Positions 25,920-35,894 of a DNA stretch of 64,000 bases are shown piece after piece (the stretch's first letter is position 1; the number at the start of each line of letters is the position of its first letter). Source of the stretch: Bacteroides xylanisolvens XB1A (GTDB lineage Bacteria > Bacteroidota > Bacteroidia > Bacteroidales > Bacteroidaceae); the NCBI RefSeq assembly GCF_000210075.1, contig NC_021017.1, forward strand, positions 5,889,428-5,953,427. Reading direction: 5' to 3'. The position numbers and the translations under genes are program-made. The notes beneath the pieces are model-generated. The model did no database searches and was not told the DNA's origin. It was given only the letters and a program-made list of their open reading frames with translations.

Positions 25920-28208
25920 TTATTCAAACGAAAGAGAGTAAGGTACATCTTTTTCTGTGGTTCCCCGTTGTTTATTGGGTACGGGGCTCATTTGAAATTG
26001 AATATTAGCACCTTTAATCAGCTGGTCATGTGTAAGGAAATTACGGGTTTGTGATTTCCCGTTTACTTTCATTTCCTTGATGTAGCGGTTGTCAAGCTGG
26101 TTGTTATCTGCCTTGATCGTGATGGTCTTTCCGTTCTCCAGATGTAACTTCGCTGATTTGAAAAGCGGGGTTCCTATGATATATTCATCCGTTCCCGGGC
26201 AAACCGGATAGAAACCGAGTGCGGAGAATACATACCAGGCGGAAGTCTGTCCGTTGTCTTCGTCACCGCAATAACCGTCGGGACCGGCGGTATATAGCTT
26301 GTTCATAATCTCACGTATCCAGTATTGGGCTTTCCAGGGCTCGCTCGAATAGTTGTAGAGATATACCATGTGCTGAATAGGCTGGTTGCCGTGCGCATAT
26401 TGCCCCATGTTCATTACTTGCATTTCACGCATTTCGTGAATCATGCCGCGGCTTTCCATTCCCAGTTTACCCGGGATGACAAAGACGGAATCCATCATCG
26501 CGTTGAATTCTTTCTTGCCTCCCATCAGGTTGATAAGTCCTTGCGGGTCGTGGAATACGCAGAAGCTCCAGTGCCAGCTATTCCCTTCGCAAAATTCACC
26601 GCTCCAGTCCACTGCATCGAAATTCGGATTGAATACGCCTTTGTTATCTTTGCCAACCATCAGTTTGCGTTCCGGGTGATAGACATTTTTGTAGTTCAGC
26701 GCGTGTTTCTTATAAATGTCGATTTCGCTCTCCGGTTTACCGAGTTTCTTGCCTAATGTATAAATTGCCCAGTCGTTATATGCATACTCCAGTGTACGTG
26801 CAACGTTTTGTCCTATGCCGATATTGTTGGCAACATATCCTAGTTGGTTGTAAGATTCGTAACCGAGACGACCTGAAGCAGTCCCGCGAAGATGTGCATT
26901 TGCTCCATGTTTCAATGCTTCCCAAAGAGTTTCGATATCATATCCGCGCAATCCTTTGATGTAAGCGTCGGCCACTACGGAAGCCGAGTTGTTGCCTACC
27001 ATACAATCCCGATGTCCCGGGCTGGCCCATTCCGGCAGGAAACCGCTCTCTTTGTAAGCGTTTACCAAACCTTCCTGCATCTTCAGGTTCATCGACGGAT
27101 ACATCAGGTTGAGGAAAGGAAACAGACAACGGAACGTGTCCCAAAAACCGGTGTCGGTAAACATATAGCCGGGACGCACTTCACCGTTATAGGGGCTGTA
27201 ATGCATGATTTCTCCTTTAGCGTCTATCTCGTAAAAGCTACGTGGGAAAAGCATGGAGCGGTACAGGCAGGAATAGAAGGTGCGCAGGTTATCAATGTTA
27301 TCGTCTTCCACCTCTATCTTACTCATTTCACGGTTCCACACGTCTCTTCCGTTCGTTACCAATTGGTCGAAACTGTTTCTGCCCAGCTCTTTGAGATTTA
27401 ATTCCGCTTGTTCAGGACTGATAAAGGAGGAAGCAACCCGTGCGTGTACGATTTCTCCCTTTTTCGTGGCGAATCCGATTACCGCACCTGTGTGGTTTCC
27501 TTTCGCTTCGATCTCATTCGGAAGAATGTTGTTTTCGGAAACTGTGGAAACGAATGTGAACGGTTTGTCGAATTGAACTACAAAGTAGTTTTTGAAGTTT
27601 TCCGGCACACCGCCGCTATTCTTGGTTGAATAGCCGATAATCTTGTTTTCTTTCGGAATCACTTTCACATAAGAACCTTTGTCAAAAGCGTCTACAATCA
27701 CGTAGGCATTCTTTGTCTCCGGATACGTGAAACGGAACATGACGGCGCGCTCCGTAGGAGCAAGCTCGGTTGTTACGTCATGGTCGGCAAGGTACACCTT
27801 ATAATAATAAGGTTTGGCAACTTCCGCTTTGTGAGAGAACCAACTGGCACGTCGGTCTTGATCGAATACCAGTCCGCCGGTGATAGGCATGATGGCAAAC
27901 TGCCCGTAGTCGTTCATCCAGGGACTGGGCTGATGTGTTTGTTTGAATCCCCGGATTTTGTCGGCATCATACGTGTACGCCCAACCGTCTCCCATTTTAC
28001 CGGTCTGCGGTGTCCAGAAATTCATTCCCCACGGCAATGCCGTAGCCGGATACGTGTTTCCGGTAGACAGTTCAAACTTGGATTGAGTGCCTACCAGTGT
28101 GCTGACATAGTCTACCGGATTCTTAACGGCAGAAGATTGCAGGCTGTACAACACGGCACCTCCAAGAAATAGCAAGTGTTTAAATGAAAAATGTGTTTTC
28201 ATGAACAA
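25920..28208 (-). CDS. GH92 exo-alpha-mannosidase (second copy)
   Basis: A 762-aa protein; Met3 (28202) is as likely a start as Met1. Type I signal peptide (LQSSA). N-terminal domain with 'DYVSTLVGTQSKFELSTGNT' and 'YPATALPWGMNFWTPQTG', then 'FKQTHQPSPWMNDYGQFA'. Catalytic domain with 'FWDTFRCLFPFLNLMYP', 'SPGHRDCMVGNNSASVVADA', 'GEFCEGNSWHWSF', 'MGQYAHGNQPIQHMVYLYNY' and 'DGYCGDEDNGQTSAWYVFSA'. It is one of the longer, more typical GH92 forms and differs clearly from the copy at 18002 in its sugar-binding loops (TQSKF versus SGYHG), so the two should cut different linkages. It is the first gene of the minus-strand operon controlled from the divergent HTCS region. Confidence 0.93.
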   Translation of the reverse strand: MFMKTHFSFKHLLFLGGAVLYSLQSSAVKNPVDYVSTLVGTQSKFELSTGNTYPATALPWGMNFWTPQTGKMGDGWAYTYDADKIRGFKQTHQPSPWMNDYGQFAIMPITGGLVFDQDRRASWFSHKAEVAKPYYYKVYLADHDVTTELAPTERAVMFRFTYPETKNAYVIVDAFDKGSYVKVIPKENKIIGYSTKNSGGVPENFKNYFVVQFDKPFTFVSTVSENNILPNEIEAKGNHTGAVIGFATKKGEIVHARVASSFISPEQAELNLKELGRNSFDQLVTNGRDVWNREMSKIEVEDDNIDNLRTFYSCLYRSMLFPRSFYEIDAKGEIMHYSPYNGEVRPGYMFTDTGFWDTFRCLFPFLNLMYPSMNLKMQEGLVNAYKESGFLPEWASPGHRDCMVGNNSASVVADAYIKGLRGYDIETLWEALKHGANAHLRGTASGRLGYESYNQLGYVANNIGIGQNVARTLEYAYNDWAIYTLGKKLGKPESEIDIYKKHALNYKNVYHPERKLMVGKDNKGVFNPNFDAVDWSGEFCEGNSWHWSFCVFHDPQGLINLMGGKKEFNAMMDSVFVIPGKLGMESRGMIHEMREMQVMNMGQYAHGNQPIQHMVYLYNYSSEPWKAQYWIREIMNKLYTAGPDGYCGDEDNGQTSAWYVFSALGFYPVCPGTDEYIIGTPLFKSAKLHLENGKTITIKADNNQLDNRYIKEMKVNGKSQTRNFLTHDQLIKGANIQFQMSPVPNKQRGTTEKDVPYSLSFE

Positions 28209-28241
28209 ATGAATTTATAGATTTGAAAATAATTTCTACGA

Positions 28242-28335
28242 CGAAAATAGGGAGAAAAGGAATGTGCTTCTAGTAATAGAGAGGTTAAATCGCCTCTTGT
28301 CGCTAAAATTAACTACTCTGGCACGGAAATTTACT
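28242..28335 (-). promoter_or_regulatory. Promoter and paired-repeat operator of the GH92-EEP-GH76-GH125 operon
   Basis: On the minus strand AGTAAATTTCCGTG (28335-28322) is 13/14 identical to the repeat before the surface operon. A weaker copy, AGTTAATTTTAGCG (28314-28301, 9/14), follows exactly 21 bp downstream. A -7-like box TATTTTCG (28249-28242) comes 51 nt after the second copy; at the surface operon the same interval is 52 nt. The -33 is poor, as often in activator-dependent promoters. Likely binding site of the HTCS AraC-type domain; inference from shared spacing. Confidence 0.6.
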
Positions 28336-28375
28336 TATATTCCGGTCAAAAAAAAGCTCGGAATGTTTTTTTGTT

Positions 28376-28383
28376 TACCTTTG
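28376..28383 (+). promoter_or_regulatory. Promoter of the HTCS gene
   Basis: TACCTTTG matches the -7 consensus and ends 29 nt before the HTCS ATG. A -33 TTTG is not evident, so expression may be low or helped by another factor. Confidence 0.55.
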
Positions 28384-28412
28384 TCATATAGCAAATCTAA
28401 GAATAATACACT

Positions 28413-31400
28413 ATGGGAAAACAGTCGGTTTATATTCTATTATTTTTTCTTAATCTGTTGATACATAACGCTTATGCTTATAATTTGAAGCAAGTTGCAG
28501 ATAAAGAGTATATGTCTAATAGCTCGATTACATCTCTGTGCCAGGATGAGCGTGGATTGATGTGGATCGGGACCTGCGACGGACTGAATATTTATGATGG
28601 ACAGGAGATTGAGGAATTTAAGACTCGTGACAAAGAGGATTACTTATCTGGTAATCTGATTGACAATATTGTGTATACGGGCGAAGATATTTACTGGATT
28701 CAAACCTACTATGGGTTGAACCGTTTGAACCGGAAAACCAATACAATCACTCACTATAATGAATTTCAGAAACTCTTCTTTATGAATAAGGATAGTCATG
28801 GCAATCTGTTCATTATCCAGGATAGTAACTGCATCTATTATTATCATAAAAAAGAAGGAGTCTTCAAGAAAATCAATATCACGGGAATCCCGATTTCCGA
28901 TATCGTAAACTTCTTTATCGACGGTAACAACCGGATGTGGGTAGTCATGAAAGGATACAACCGCTGTTATGACATACAGCAGGAAGCCGCATCGGGAGAT
29001 ATCACCCTGTTACCCCAGAAAACAAACCTGATTTATCAGACTTCCTTGATTTATTGTTTCAATGACGAGCAATCTCTTTATTATATAGATAAGGAATTTA
29101 ATTTCTATGCTTTCCATATTCCGACCCAGAAGAATGAATTTATTGCCAATCTGGGTAAGGAAATACAGGAACGTGGCAAAATTTCGTCCATTGTTCATTA
29201 TCATAACAGCTATTTTGTGGGCTTTTTGATGGATGGCATTCTCCTGTTGGAAAAACAGAAGGAGACGGATCATTATCAAATTCAGTCGTTACCTATCAAC
29301 AGCGGTGTATTCTGTCTCAAGAAAGACCGTTTTCAGGATGTTGTCTGGATTGGTACTGACGGACAGGGCGTTTATCTTTATTCGAACCCGCTTTATTCTA
29401 TCAAATCAATGGTGCTTAGCAATTACACCGAGAAAATAGAACGCCCCGTGCGTGCCATCTATCTTGATGATGAATGTACTTTCTGGGTGGGAACCAAAGG
29501 AAACGGAATTCTTAAAATCTATGATTACGAATTCGATAAAAACATCTCCGACTGTCGGGCAGAGGTGTTGACTACCTCTAATAGTGCTTTGAGTAGTAAT
29601 GCCGTTTATTGTTTTGCCAAGAGCCACCGGAATTTGCTTTGGATAGGAGACGAAGAAGGATTAACTTATTATTCATATCGGGAAAAACGTATCAAGAGTA
29701 TACCAATACGGATCGGTAACGAAGATTTTAAATACATCCATGACATTTACGAAACAGCAGATTCCGAACTGTGGCTGGCGAGTGTCGGCATGGGAGTGGT
29801 GAAAGCTCGTATTGCCGGAACATCGGACAATCCGGTGATTGTGGATGCGCAACGTTACATCATCAATGACGGCGAACTGGGATCGAACTATTTCTTTACT
29901 ATTTATGCGGAGAATGAAGCCAACCTGTTGTTTGGCAATAAAGGATATGGGGTATTCCGCTATAACGAAACGACGAATGGCCTGGAACCGGTGTCTACTC
30001 ACAAATACGAAAACATGACCCTGAATAATATTCTCGCTATCAGTAAAGACAGCAGCAATAACTATCTTTTCGGAACGAGCTACGGATTGATAAAGTACAC
30101 ATCGGAAACTTCTTATCAGCTCTTCAATGCCAAGAATGGTTTCCTTAATAATACCATTCATGCAATTCTTAGAAGCTCGTCCGACAACTTCTGGTTGAGC
30201 ACCAATCTCGGATTAATCAATTTCGATACGAAACGGAATGTCTTTCGTTCGTATGGCTTTGGAGATGGTTTAAAAGTGGTAGAGTTTAGTGACGGTGCCG
30301 CTTTTCGGGATTCCCGGACTGGTACTCTGTTCTTTGGCGGAATCAATGGAGTCGTAGCTATCCGGGCGGATGGCTGTCCAGAGCAGCTTTATATGCCTCC
30401 TGTTTATTTTGATAAGCTGTCTATCTTCGGTGAACAATACAATCTGGGCGAATTTCTCACCCGGAAAAAAGAAACTGAAGTCTTGAATTTGCAGTATGAC
30501 CAGAATTTTTTTTCTGTTTCATTTGCCTCTGTGGATTATCTGAATGGTAATAACTGTACCTATTTCTATAAACTAAAAGGATTGAGTGACCAATGGGTAA
30601 ACAATGGTTCGGAAAGCGGAGTCTCTTTTACGAATATGGCTCCCGGCGAATATACCTTACTGGTGAAATATTACAATAGTGTCTTTGATAAAGAGAGTGA
30701 TGTCTATTCCCTGGTGATTCGTATAGGTGATCCGTGGTATGCTTCCTGGTGGGCTTATTTGATTTATGCCCTGTGTCTGCTTTTACTAGCAGCCTTGCTG
30801 ATACGTTCCTTTATCCTGCGCTCCAAACGTAAAAAGCAGGAATTGCTGAACGAGATAGAGAAACGCCATCAAAAGAATGTCTTTGAGTCCAAACTTCGTT
30901 TCTTTACTAATATCGCACATGAATTTTGTACTCCGCTGACTTTGATTTATGGTCCTTGCGGACGAATCCTTTCATCGAAGGGACTTAGTAAATTTGTCGT
31001 GGACTACGTACAGATGATTCAGACGAATGCGGAGCGTCTCAACAACCTGATTCATGAGTTGATCGAATTCCGTCGGATTGAAACGGGAAACAGGGAAGTA
31101 CGGATTGAGTCATTGAATGTGTCTTCCATTGTGAAAGGAATAGCCAAAACGTTTGTAGAAATGGCTAAATCCAGAAACATCACTTTCTTGAGCAAGATAC
31201 CCGAGCAGGTGATGTGGAACTCGGACAAAGGATTTCTGAATACGATTATTATTAATCTGATTTCTAATGCCTTTAAATATACTCCCGACGGACAAAGTAT
31301 CAAGATTGAAGTGGATACGAGCGGGGAAAACATGCTGACTCTTCGTGTAGCGAATGAAGGAAGTACCATCAAGGAAAAGGATTTTCAGTATATTTTTAAC

Positions 31401-32453
31401 CGATATGCCATTTTGGATAATTTCGAGAATCAGGATGAAAAGAACTTTTCACGGAACGGACTAGGACTAGCCATCTCTTATAATATGGCAAAGTTGCTGA
31501 ATGGTACGTTGAAAGTGGAAAATACTCCTGACGGATGGGTGATGTTTACACTAACCTTGCCGGTCGTGGAACTGACTACCGGAGTGGCGGAAACCAAGCG
31601 GCTCACAGCGGAATACATCCCTAAGATAGATACTCAATCGATACTGAAACTTCCCCAGTATGAGTTTGATAAGATGCGTCCTACGCTTTTGGTTGTCGAT
31701 GATGAAATCGAAATGCTATGGTTTATTGGAGAAATCTTCTCGGCTGACTTCAATGTGGTAACCTTGCAAGATCCTGAACGGCTGGATCAGGTGATGAATG
31801 AGGTTTATCCGAATGTGATTATCTGTGATGTCATGATGCCGGGAATGGGTGGTATTGAACTGACCAGGCGGATCAAATCGGTGAAAGAGACAGCGCATAT
31901 TCCTATTATTGTGGTTTCTGGACGGCACGAGATGGAACAACAGATGGAAGCTCTTTCTGTCGGTGCGGAAATGTATATCACGAAACCGTTTAGTGCGGAG
32001 TACCTTCGTATTTCTGTCTGTCAGGTGATGGAACGGAAAGAGGTGTTGAAGAATTATTTCAGTTCGCCGATCAGTTCTTTTGAAAAGTCGGACGGGAAGT
32101 TGACGCATAAAGAGTCGAAGAAGTTCCTACAGTCGGTTTTGAAGATTATCAATGATAATATAACGAACAAAGATTTGACTCCGCGTTATATCGCCGATCG
32201 GCTGGCAATCAGCCCCCGGAGTCTTTATCGGAAGATGGAAGAGATAGGAGAGGATAGCCCGACCGATCTGATTAAGGAATGTCGTTTGCACATAGCGAAA
32301 GATTTATTGCTGACCACTAAAAAGACGATTGATGAAATTGTATTCGATTCGGGATTCTCGAACAAAGTTACTTTCTTTAAGGTGTTCCGTGAAAAGTATG
32401 AATGTACGCCAAAAGAGTTTCGGATGAAACATTTGGAAGAGGTTCAGCAATAG
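28413..32453 (+). CDS. Hybrid two-component system (HTCS) regulator of the mannan PUL
   Basis: A 1346-aa one-protein phosphorelay in the inner membrane. Signal peptide or TM at 5-22; two seven-bladed Reg_prop propellers (about 25-680, repeats such as 'CQDERGLMWIGTCDGLNIYD'); Y_Y_Y domain (about 690-765, 'YFYKLKGLSDQWVNNG'); TM about 780-803; HisKA with His835 in 'NIAHEFCTPLTL'; HATPase ('NLISNAFKYTPDG', 'NGLGLAISYNMAKLLNG'); receiver about 1090-1205 with Asp1139 in 'VIICDVMMPGMGG'; AraC-type double HTH about 1240-1340 ('IADRLAISPRSLYRKM', 'GFSNKVTFFKVFREKY'). HTCS proteins bind an oligosaccharide in the periplasm and switch on their own PUL. It is divergent from the enzyme operon and upstream of the surface operon. 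Confidence 0.95.
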   Translation: MGKQSVYILLFFLNLLIHNAYAYNLKQVADKEYMSNSSITSLCQDERGLMWIGTCDGLNIYDGQEIEEFKTRDKEDYLSGNLIDNIVYTGEDIYWIQTYYGLNRLNRKTNTITHYNEFQKLFFMNKDSHGNLFIIQDSNCIYYYHKKEGVFKKINITGIPISDIVNFFIDGNNRMWVVMKGYNRCYDIQQEAASGDITLLPQKTNLIYQTSLIYCFNDEQSLYYIDKEFNFYAFHIPTQKNEFIANLGKEIQERGKISSIVHYHNSYFVGFLMDGILLLEKQKETDHYQIQSLPINSGVFCLKKDRFQDVVWIGTDGQGVYLYSNPLYSIKSMVLSNYTEKIERPVRAIYLDDECTFWVGTKGNGILKIYDYEFDKNISDCRAEVLTTSNSALSSNAVYCFAKSHRNLLWIGDEEGLTYYSYREKRIKSIPIRIGNEDFKYIHDIYETADSELWLASVGMGVVKARIAGTSDNPVIVDAQRYIINDGELGSNYFFTIYAENEANLLFGNKGYGVFRYNETTNGLEPVSTHKYENMTLNNILAISKDSSNNYLFGTSYGLIKYTSETSYQLFNAKNGFLNNTIHAILRSSSDNFWLSTNLGLINFDTKRNVFRSYGFGDGLKVVEFSDGAAFRDSRTGTLFFGGINGVVAIRADGCPEQLYMPPVYFDKLSIFGEQYNLGEFLTRKKETEVLNLQYDQNFFSVSFASVDYLNGNNCTYFYKLKGLSDQWVNNGSESGVSFTNMAPGEYTLLVKYYNSVFDKESDVYSLVIRIGDPWYASWWAYLIYALCLLLLAALLIRSFILRSKRKKQELLNEIEKRHQKNVFESKLRFFTNIAHEFCTPLTLIYGPCGRILSSKGLSKFVVDYVQMIQTNAERLNNLIHELIEFRRIETGNREVRIESLNVSSIVKGIAKTFVEMAKSRNITFLSKIPEQVMWNSDKGFLNTIIINLISNAFKYTPDGQSIKIEVDTSGENMLTLRVANEGSTIKEKDFQYIFNRYAILDNFENQDEKNFSRNGLGLAISYNMAKLLNGTLKVENTPDGWVMFTLTLPVVELTTGVAETKRLTAEYIPKIDTQSILKLPQYEFDKMRPTLLVVDDEIEMLWFIGEIFSADFNVVTLQDPERLDQVMNEVYPNVIICDVMMPGMGGIELTRRIKSVKETAHIPIIVVSGRHEMEQQMEALSVGAEMYITKPFSAEYLRISVCQVMERKEVLKNYFSSPISSFEKSDGKLTHKESKKFLQSVLKIINDNITNKDLTPRYIADRLAISPRSLYRKMEEIGEDSPTDLIKECRLHIAKDLLLTTKKTIDEIVFDSGFSNKVTFFKVFREKYECTPKEFRMKHLEEVQQ

Positions 32454-32485
32454 CTTGTGACGGGATTTTTTTAAGAAAAGGAAGA

Positions 32486-32520
32486 AGTAAATATCCGTGT
32501 TAATATAGTAAATATCCGTG
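32486..32520 (+). promoter_or_regulatory. Paired direct-repeat operator (probable HTCS site)
   Basis: AGTAAATATCCGTG occurs twice without a mismatch, at 32486-32499 and 32507-32520. The starts are 21 bp apart, two helical turns, the geometry of AraC-family half-sites. It lies 31 nt upstream of the -33 element. A related pair in reverse direction serves the minus operon (28301-28335). Confidence 0.7.
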
Positions 32521-32551
32521 CCAAAAGGTAAAAAAGGATAGTTAATTTTCT

Positions 32552-32580
32552 TTTGGTAGAGTTTAGTGATTTTATCTTTG
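32552..32580 (+). promoter_or_regulatory. Promoter of the mannan surface operon
   Basis: A -33 TTTG (32552-32555), 17 nt, then -7 TATCTTTG (32573-32580). Expected start near 32588, giving a leader of about 50 nt before the ATG at 32641. The short spacer may make it depend on the activator bound at the repeats just upstream. Confidence 0.75.
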
Positions 32581-32640
32581 TCTCATCGAAGTTTTAAGTA
32601 GATAAACTTGAAAAGTATTAATTTATTAATCTTTAATCTA

Positions 32641-34614
32641 ATGAAAAGGAAATTTAATTTTTTATTTCTTTCAGCATTGACCATTCCATTTTTTATGGGT
32701 TCGTGCAGTGATGATAAAGAAGAACAGGAAGTGAAACCGGCAACTGACCTGGTTGTCGATAATAATTCGGTGACACTACTACAAGGAGACGAAATTACGG
32801 TGAGTATCACCTCCGGCAATGGGGATTATTATGTGAAACCATTTGATGAAAGTGTGGCAACGGCTACAATCAATGGTAATAAGGTGACTATAAAAGCTAC
32901 CGAAAATAGCCAGTTGGAAGAAAATAACCGTACGGAAACCACTATATTAATAGTAGATGGACGTAAGAAAGTGGCTAGAGTGCTGGTTCGGGTAGCAAAA
33001 CTCTGGAATTTGACGGTAGATGCACCGGAAGAAGGTTTTGACCTTTTTATCGGTGAAAAGAGACTGGTGAAGATTTTGACCGGTAACGGAGATTATCAGA
33101 TTTCCATACCGGAAGGTGCTGATAAGTTTTTGGAAGTGGGTGAACTATCCGGACAGGTTATTCCGTTGACTGCCAAGTTCGAGACTGGAGCCGATCCGGT
33201 AAATGTTACGATAACAGATAAGAAAGGTAAGACAATCACTATTCCTGTGGTAGTGAACATCGTGGATTTGACACTGAAAAGTAATGAAGCCACTTTTGCC
33301 GAACCGGATGCCGAATCTCAATATATCTCTATTGAGAGAGGTAATGGCGGATATCGTTTCACTTATCAGGTGGGAGACGGCGAGCCTACTACGGATGCAA
33401 CGATTGTGGAAGCTACTGAAAAAGAGAACCTGATTACCTTGAAACCCAAAGCTAGAGGTGATGTGAAAGTGATTGTGACAGACCAGAAAGGTTCTGTGGA
33501 GGAGATTGCGGTGAAAGTGAATCCATATAACCTTAAACTGGAAAATGAAGCAACTTCTTTAATCATTGGTGGTTATGAGGCATCTACTGAAATAGCTATT
33601 ACCAGAGGAAATGGTGATTATAAATTGGCACGACTCACGGATGATAATAAAACCTATTTGAAAACCGCTGAATTGATTACGGAAGACGGGGCTACCAAGT
33701 TAAAACTAACAGGAAAGAAGCTCGGGACTACCACACTGGAACTGTCTGATGCGGCAGGTCAGAAATTGACGTTACCAGTTTATGTGAATCCGGTATGTTA
33801 TCGTATGGAATATGACGTATGCTTTAAAATTGATATTAAAAAGTATGCCGAATCACATTCAGAGGTAAAAAGTATGAATCAGCTTACTTTTGAGGTTGTG
33901 TTCTACCCGACTTATACTCGTTCTATGCAATCGTTTATAGGTTTGGAAAGTGTATTCCTGCTTCGTGCAGAAGCTAAGGATGTGAATCCGCGTTTTGAAA
34001 TAGCCACTAAAATTAATGGTAAGAGTGATCCCCGTTTCCGTAGTCAGCAAACTATTTATTGCGATGATTCGGAAGGTGGACGTAAGACTCCGGGTAAATG
34101 GTATCATATAGCCATTGTATATGATGGAACGAAATCAAGTACTAAAGAGGCTTATAAAATGTATATAAACGGAGTGAGAGAAACGTTGACTCCTGCAGAT
34201 AACTCTTATGAGGATTGTGCCCCTAATTCATCTCTCAATCTGACAGATGTAGGTGGAAATGATAAAGCGCTGTTGATTGGACGTTCCGGAGATTCATATC
34301 GGGTAGGATATTGCAAAGTTTATCAGGCACGGATGTGGAAGAGAGCGTTGGACGAAAGTGAAATTAAAGCGAATATGTGCAAAATCCTTAATGCAGAAGA
34401 ACACTCTGACTTGATGGGATATTGGGTATTCTCGAAAGGTGTCGGAGGTACTACAGTTTTTGAAAATTGGGGAAATGGCGGCAGCGGATTGGATGCGCAA
34501 GTTTGTTTGCAGAATATAAGCGAAAATAAACCTGCCTGGGGAGCGGAACTTCCTGCAACTTATAATGGAGATAAGAGCCGCTTTGAACCAATTGAATGTC
34601 CTCATTCATACTAA
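32641..34614 (+). CDS. Surface glycan-binding lipoprotein with Ig-like repeats and LamG/ConA-like C-terminal domain
   Basis: The frame is open from a TTG at 32608, but the ATG at 32641 gives a clean lipoprotein signal (ending FMGSC, then SDDKEEQE, an acidic surface-export tail), so the product is 657 aa. Four Ig-like/BACON-type repeats of about 90 residues each contain a 'GNGDYxV/R' hairpin (for example 'SGNGDYYVKPF', 'TGNGDYQISIP', 'RGNGGYRFTYQ', 'RGNGDYKLARL'). The C-terminal part (about 390-600) is a concanavalin-like LamG fold with 'GKWYHIAIVYDGTKSS', 'YINGVRETL' and 'ARMWKRALDESEIKANM'. It is paralogous to the protein at 42547. Likely role: holding mannan at the cell surface. First gene of the operon. 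Confidence 0.8.
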   Translation: MKRKFNFLFLSALTIPFFMGSCSDDKEEQEVKPATDLVVDNNSVTLLQGDEITVSITSGNGDYYVKPFDESVATATINGNKVTIKATENSQLEENNRTETTILIVDGRKKVARVLVRVAKLWNLTVDAPEEGFDLFIGEKRLVKILTGNGDYQISIPEGADKFLEVGELSGQVIPLTAKFETGADPVNVTITDKKGKTITIPVVVNIVDLTLKSNEATFAEPDAESQYISIERGNGGYRFTYQVGDGEPTTDATIVEATEKENLITLKPKARGDVKVIVTDQKGSVEEIAVKVNPYNLKLENEATSLIIGGYEASTEIAITRGNGDYKLARLTDDNKTYLKTAELITEDGATKLKLTGKKLGTTTLELSDAAGQKLTLPVYVNPVCYRMEYDVCFKIDIKKYAESHSEVKSMNQLTFEVVFYPTYTRSMQSFIGLESVFLLRAEAKDVNPRFEIATKINGKSDPRFRSQQTIYCDDSEGGRKTPGKWYHIAIVYDGTKSSTKEAYKMYINGVRETLTPADNSYEDCAPNSSLNLTDVGGNDKALLIGRSGDSYRVGYCKVYQARMWKRALDESEIKANMCKILNAEEHSDLMGYWVFSKGVGGTTVFENWGNGGSGLDAQVCLQNISENKPAWGAELPATYNGDKSRFEPIECPHSY

Positions 34615-34632
34615 AACTAGGAATATAATAAT

Positions 34633-35880
34633 ATGAGAAACAATATGATAACAAAAAAACTAATCAAATTTGCCCTGCTGTTTTTTCTTATCGGACTGAC
34701 GGCTTGTGACAATAAACTGAATCCGGGATTTGATCCGGATGATTATGAACCGATTGTTCCGCCTGAACCTGTTAGAACAATGGATGCAATGGCTAGTGGC
34801 GAGCGAGTAGTACTTTCGGGTGCTTCGTTGACGGATATTGTTCTGAAATGGACGCCTACCGAGAAACACGGAAATACAGTATATCGTTATGAAGTATTGA
34901 TTGATACGATCGGGGGAGACTTTACCAAACCGGTAGAAACGATCTTTTCTGACAATAACGGTTTGGAATCACAGTTGACTTTAACCCATTATCAGGCAAA
35001 CACAATAGGTAAACTGGCTAAATTCCGTTGCAATACCAACGGCACACTGCGTTGGAAGGTGCGTGCTTATTGCGGATTGGATCAGGCTCTTAGTAGTCTG
35101 GAAGGTTATTTCGTAATTTTTATGATGGACGGCATTGATGATATGCCTTCTGAAAACGAGCCGGTTTATATCACTGGCGTGGGCACGGAAGATGATGGTG
35201 ATGAAGCGGAAGCACAACAAATGCTCCGTCAGAATGAAGGAATCTATCAGACTTTCACTCAATTGAAAGCCGACCAGCCATTTATATTTATGTCTACTGT
35301 AGAAGGTCGCAAATGCTATTATTATGTAGACGACAACGGAGTGTTGCGTGAGCGTAATGATGGTGAAGACTATACAGTTACGGTTCCTCAATCAGGCATC
35401 TACCGGATTACCATCAATATGGGTGAACAAACGATCAGTTACGATGAAATAGGAGCTGTATATCTTTATAACCATTCGGGTGGGTATAGACAGGATTTCA
35501 ACTATCTGGGATATGGCAAATGGGGTGTGAAGAATTATACTGCCCGGAAACAAACGGAAAGTTGGGCAGGAAGCGGTGAAACCCGTCATAGCTTTAAGAT
35601 GGAAATCAACGGAACAACCTACCGTTGGGGACATAAGGAGAAAGATAAAGGGCAACCGAATCTGACTACCGACAACAGCTATTATAATTTATATCAACTG
35701 GCATTGGGCACAGATCCATGGGATTACAGTTTCCGTTTCTGCGACGAATTACTGCAATGGGGCGAAAAGCAGGGAAATGTCTATTATGCTACGGTGAAAA
35801 CCGATGTAACCCTCTATTTCAATGCAGAGTTTGGAACGTACACCCACCGTTGGGTAGCTTCGGAAACGAATGAAGATTAA
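34633..35880 (+). CDS. SusE/SusF-like surface glycan-binding lipoprotein
   Basis: A 415-aa lipoprotein; Met5 (34645) gives the same signal (ending LTAC, then DNKLNPGFDPDDYEP). An N-terminal Ig-like SusE domain (about 45-165: 'VVLSGASLTDIVLKWTPTE', 'YRYEVLIDTIGGDF') is followed by two beta-sandwich modules (about 180-280 and 285-405). Each carries aromatic pairs of the SusE/F type ('YYYVDDNGVLRERN', 'YLGYGKWGVKNYT', 'YRWGHKEKDKG', 'WDYSFRFCDELLQWG'). In the starch system SusE and SusF bind starch outside the cell; here the ligand would be mannan. It follows the LamG protein by 18 nt and precedes GH76 by 14 nt. Confidence 0.78.
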   Translation: MRNNMITKKLIKFALLFFLIGLTACDNKLNPGFDPDDYEPIVPPEPVRTMDAMASGERVVLSGASLTDIVLKWTPTEKHGNTVYRYEVLIDTIGGDFTKPVETIFSDNNGLESQLTLTHYQANTIGKLAKFRCNTNGTLRWKVRAYCGLDQALSSLEGYFVIFMMDGIDDMPSENEPVYITGVGTEDDGDEAEAQQMLRQNEGIYQTFTQLKADQPFIFMSTVEGRKCYYYVDDNGVLRERNDGEDYTVTVPQSGIYRITINMGEQTISYDEIGAVYLYNHSGGYRQDFNYLGYGKWGVKNYTARKQTESWAGSGETRHSFKMEINGTTYRWGHKEKDKGQPNLTTDNSYYNLYQLALGTDPWDYSFRFCDELLQWGEKQGNVYYATVKTDVTLYFNAEFGTYTHRWVASETNED

Positions 35881-35894
35881 AACTGAATAATAAT

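Noticed and set aside
32608..32640. TTG start of the LamG-like protein
   Set aside because: It would put 11 residues before a complete lipoprotein signal that begins at the ATG 32641.
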